Source: Pseudomonas capeferrum
GTDB lineage: Bacteria > Pseudomonadota > Gammaproteobacteria > Pseudomonadales > Pseudomonadaceae
Direction: 5' to 3'
DNA: 64,000 nt
Assembly: GCF_013523055.1 (NCBI RefSeq)
Contig: NZ_JAAMQM010000005.1
Coordinates: forward strand, 186,001 to 250,000
Shown here: piece by piece, positions 62,471 through 64,000 of the stretch
Layout of the letters: the number at the start of each line of letters is the position of its first letter
Numbering within the stretch: the stretch's first letter is position 1
Notes under the pieces: generated by a model
Told to the model about the DNA's origin: nothing
The model's database searches: none
What the model saw: only the letters and a program-made list of their open reading frames with translations
Translations under genes and position numbers: made by a program

Positions 62471-63505
62471 ATGCGCAAGCAGTTGAAACTGACCGCCCTG
62501 GCACTCGGCCTGTTCGCCGCCAGCCAGGTCATGGCCGCCGACCTGACGGTGGTTTCCTTCGGTGGCGCGAACAAGGCCGCCCAGGTCAAGGCGTTCTACG
62601 AGCCTTGGGAGACAGCTGGCAAGGGCAAGATCGTCGCCGGTGAGTACAACGGTGAAATGGCCAAGGTCAAAGCCATGGTCGATACCAAGAGCGTGTCGTG
62701 GAACCTGGTGGAAGTCGAATCGCCGGAACTGGCCCGCGGTTGCGACGAAGGGATGTTCGAAGAGCTCGACCCGGCGCTGTTCGGCGATGAGGCCGATTAC
62801 GTGCCAGGCGCCATCCAGCCTTGCGGCGTGGGCTTCTTCGTGTGGTCCACGGTACTGGCCTACAACGCGGACAAGCTCAAGAGCGCGCCCGCAAGCTGGC
62901 AGGATTTCTGGGATACCAAGAAATTCCCGGGCAAGCGTGGCCTTCGCAAAGGCGCCAAGTACACCTTGGAGTTCGCTTTGATGGCCGATGGCGTCGCGCC
63001 GAAAGAGGTCTACAAGGTGCTGGCCAGCAAAGAAGGCCAGGATCGCGCCTTCAAGAAGCTCGACGAGCTCAAGCCAAGCATCCAGTGGTGGGAAGCAGGC
63101 GCACAGCCTCCACAGTACCTGGCCTCGGGGGATGTGGTCATGAGCTCGGCCTATAACGGTCGCATCGCCGCGGTGCAGAAGGAGAGCAACCTCAAGGTGG
63201 TGTGGAACGGCGGCATCTACGACTTCGACGCCTGGGCGATTCCGAAGGGTGCCAAGAATAGCGAAGAGGCCAAGAAGTTCATCGCTTACTCCGTCCAGCC
63301 CGAGCAGCAGAAGATCTACTCCGAAAACATTGCCTACGGTCCGGCCAACGCCAAGGCTGTCAGCCTGCTGTCCGACGACATCAAGAAGGACATGCCGACC
63401 ACGCCGGAGAACATCGCCAACCAGGTGCAGATCGATGTGGCTTTCTGGGCCGATAACAGCGAGCAGCTGGAGCAGCGTTTCAACGCTTGGGCCGCGAAGA
63501 AGTAA
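62471..63505 (+). CDS. polyamine-type ABC transporter substrate-binding protein
   Basis: The 344-residue protein has a signal peptide (LTALALGLFAASQVMA) and a periplasmic type 2 binding fold of the PotD class: LTVVSFGGANKAAQVKAFY, GVGFFVWSTVLAYNADKL and WADNSEQLEQRFNAWAAK. It captures a polyamine or related cation for the transporter. GGAGAG precedes the ATG at 62471. Confidence 0.9.
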   Translation: MRKQLKLTALALGLFAASQVMAADLTVVSFGGANKAAQVKAFYEPWETAGKGKIVAGEYNGEMAKVKAMVDTKSVSWNLVEVESPELARGCDEGMFEELDPALFGDEADYVPGAIQPCGVGFFVWSTVLAYNADKLKSAPASWQDFWDTKKFPGKRGLRKGAKYTLEFALMADGVAPKEVYKVLASKEGQDRAFKKLDELKPSIQWWEAGAQPPQYLASGDVVMSSAYNGRIAAVQKESNLKVVWNGGIYDFDAWAIPKGAKNSEEAKKFIAYSVQPEQQKIYSENIAYGPANAKAVSLLSDDIKKDMPTTPENIANQVQIDVAFWADNSEQLEQRFNAWAAKK

Positions 63506-63520
63506 ACCGCGCCGTCGGGG

Positions 63521-63540
63521 CGTCGGCCATGGGGCCGACG
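63521..63540. other. hairpin after the binding-protein gene
   Basis: CGTCGGCC (63521-63528) and GGCCGACG (63533-63540) form an eight-pair stem, loop ATGG, just past the binding-protein stop. It lacks a T-run; such stems often protect the abundant binding-protein mRNA from decay before the permease gene. Confidence 0.6.
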
Positions 63541-63571
63541 CTCCCTGTTTCCCAGATTTTCGGAGTTCGCT

Positions 63572-64000
63572 ATGGCCATCGCAGTGCCTCTCAATGAAGG
63601 TGCCGGTTCCAATCTCAAGCAACGCCTGGCGCGCGCCGAGCGGGTCAACCGCTGGAAAGCGCAGGCATTGATCGCGCCCTTGGCGCTGTTCCTGCTGCTG
63701 GTGTTCCTGGTACCGATCGCCGCGCTGCTGTTCAAGAGCGTTGGCAACCCTGAGGTGGTGGGCGGCCTGCCGAGCACCGTCGAGTCCATCGCCCAGTGGG
63801 ATGGCAAGAGCCTGCCCGGCGAGGACGTCTACAAAGCGTTGGCGCAGGACCTCGCCCAGGCGCGCAAGAATCAGACCCTGGGCGACCTCTCCAAGCGCCT
63901 GAACATGGAACTGGCCGGATACCGCAGCCTGCTGTCGAAGACCGCACGGGCACTGCCGTTCAAGACCGAACCCGACTCTTACAAGGATGCCCTGCAAACG
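63572..64000 (+). CDS. polyamine-type ABC transporter permease, cut by the window end
   Basis: The first 143 codons are present, from the ATG at 63572 after a GGAG site. A membrane helix (LIAPLALFLLLVFLVPIAALLF) begins near residue 33. The next stretch (GDLSKRLNMELAGYRSLLSK) is a long soluble segment, longer than in compact PotB permeases. It is the third gene of the transporter operon. Confidence 0.88.
   Translation, partial: MAIAVPLNEGAGSNLKQRLARAERVNRWKAQALIAPLALFLLLVFLVPIAALLFKSVGNPEVVGGLPSTVESIAQWDGKSLPGEDVYKALAQDLAQARKNQTLGDLSKRLNMELAGYRSLLSKTARALPFKTEPDSYKDALQT

Overview
The window reads as a chromosomal segment of a high-GC gammaproteobacterium of the Pseudomonas putida group. The reasons are the gene content and order (comF-bioBFHCD; pqqFABCDE plus a peptidase; davBA for lysine catabolism; rpsU-dnaG-rpoD; tsaD/plsY/folB/folK/cca; yeaG-yeaH-spoVR; lptD-surA-pdxA-rsmA-apaGH; amgK-murU) and a pair of inverted REP sequences of the P. 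putida type. As far as I recall it, this order is the P. putida order. That assignment is from memory of the group, not from a database search.

Layout. 1-3.6 kb (minus strand): RarD permease, SrkA kinase, ModE regulator, ComF. 3.5-8.1 kb: biotin operon bioB-F-H-C-D, tightly packed, with a BirA-type operator in front of it that lies inside the 5' end of divergent comF. 8.3-13.7 kb: a small orphan protein and two similar long-chain-type acyl-CoA dehydrogenases on either side of a diguanylate cyclase gene whose GGDEF domain is broken. 14-16.7 kb: LysR regulator divergent from a class III aminotransferase, then a 52-residue YqaE/Pmp3 membrane peptide. 16.8-24.3 kb (minus): the complete PQQ operon pqqF-A-B-C-D-E and a prolyl-oligopeptidase-like gene, including the 23-residue PqqA precursor and a terminator between pqqA and pqqB. 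24.3-28 kb (minus): davB-davA (lysine to 5-aminovalerate), a REP cluster, and an Lrp/AsnC regulator. 28.1-29.4 kb: a short accessory patch next to tRNA-Ile(CAU), with a small lipoprotein, an unrecognised zinc-ribbon-like protein and a frameshifted NadS/HigA-type antitoxin remnant.

29.4-37.4 kb (minus): a PAS-GGDEF-EAL protein whose periplasmic sensor has decayed, then rpoD, dnaG and rpsU. 37.5-41.4 kb: tsaD, plsY, folB, folK, cca. 41.5-46.4 kb (minus): the yeaG(prkA)-yeaH-spoVR stress module. 46.7-54.3 kb (minus): glpE, then apaH, apaG, rsmA, pdxA, surA and lptD (transcribed lptD to apaH). 54.5-56.9 kb (plus): amgK-murU peptidoglycan recycling and a DjlA-like co-chaperone. 57-64 kb: a DUF3530 protein, divergent from a sensor kinase/LuxR response-regulator pair, followed by a polyamine-type ABC transporter (ATPase, binding protein, and a permease cut by the window end).

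Most of the window is ordinary core genome. I found no clearly new multi-gene system. The signals most worth a second look are decayed or unusual parts: two independently damaged c-di-GMP genes, the antitoxin remnant beside the tRNA gene, a perfect 17-bp palindrome touching the cca ribosome binding site, the BirA operator inside comF, and a dyad between the two-component system and the polyamine transporter.
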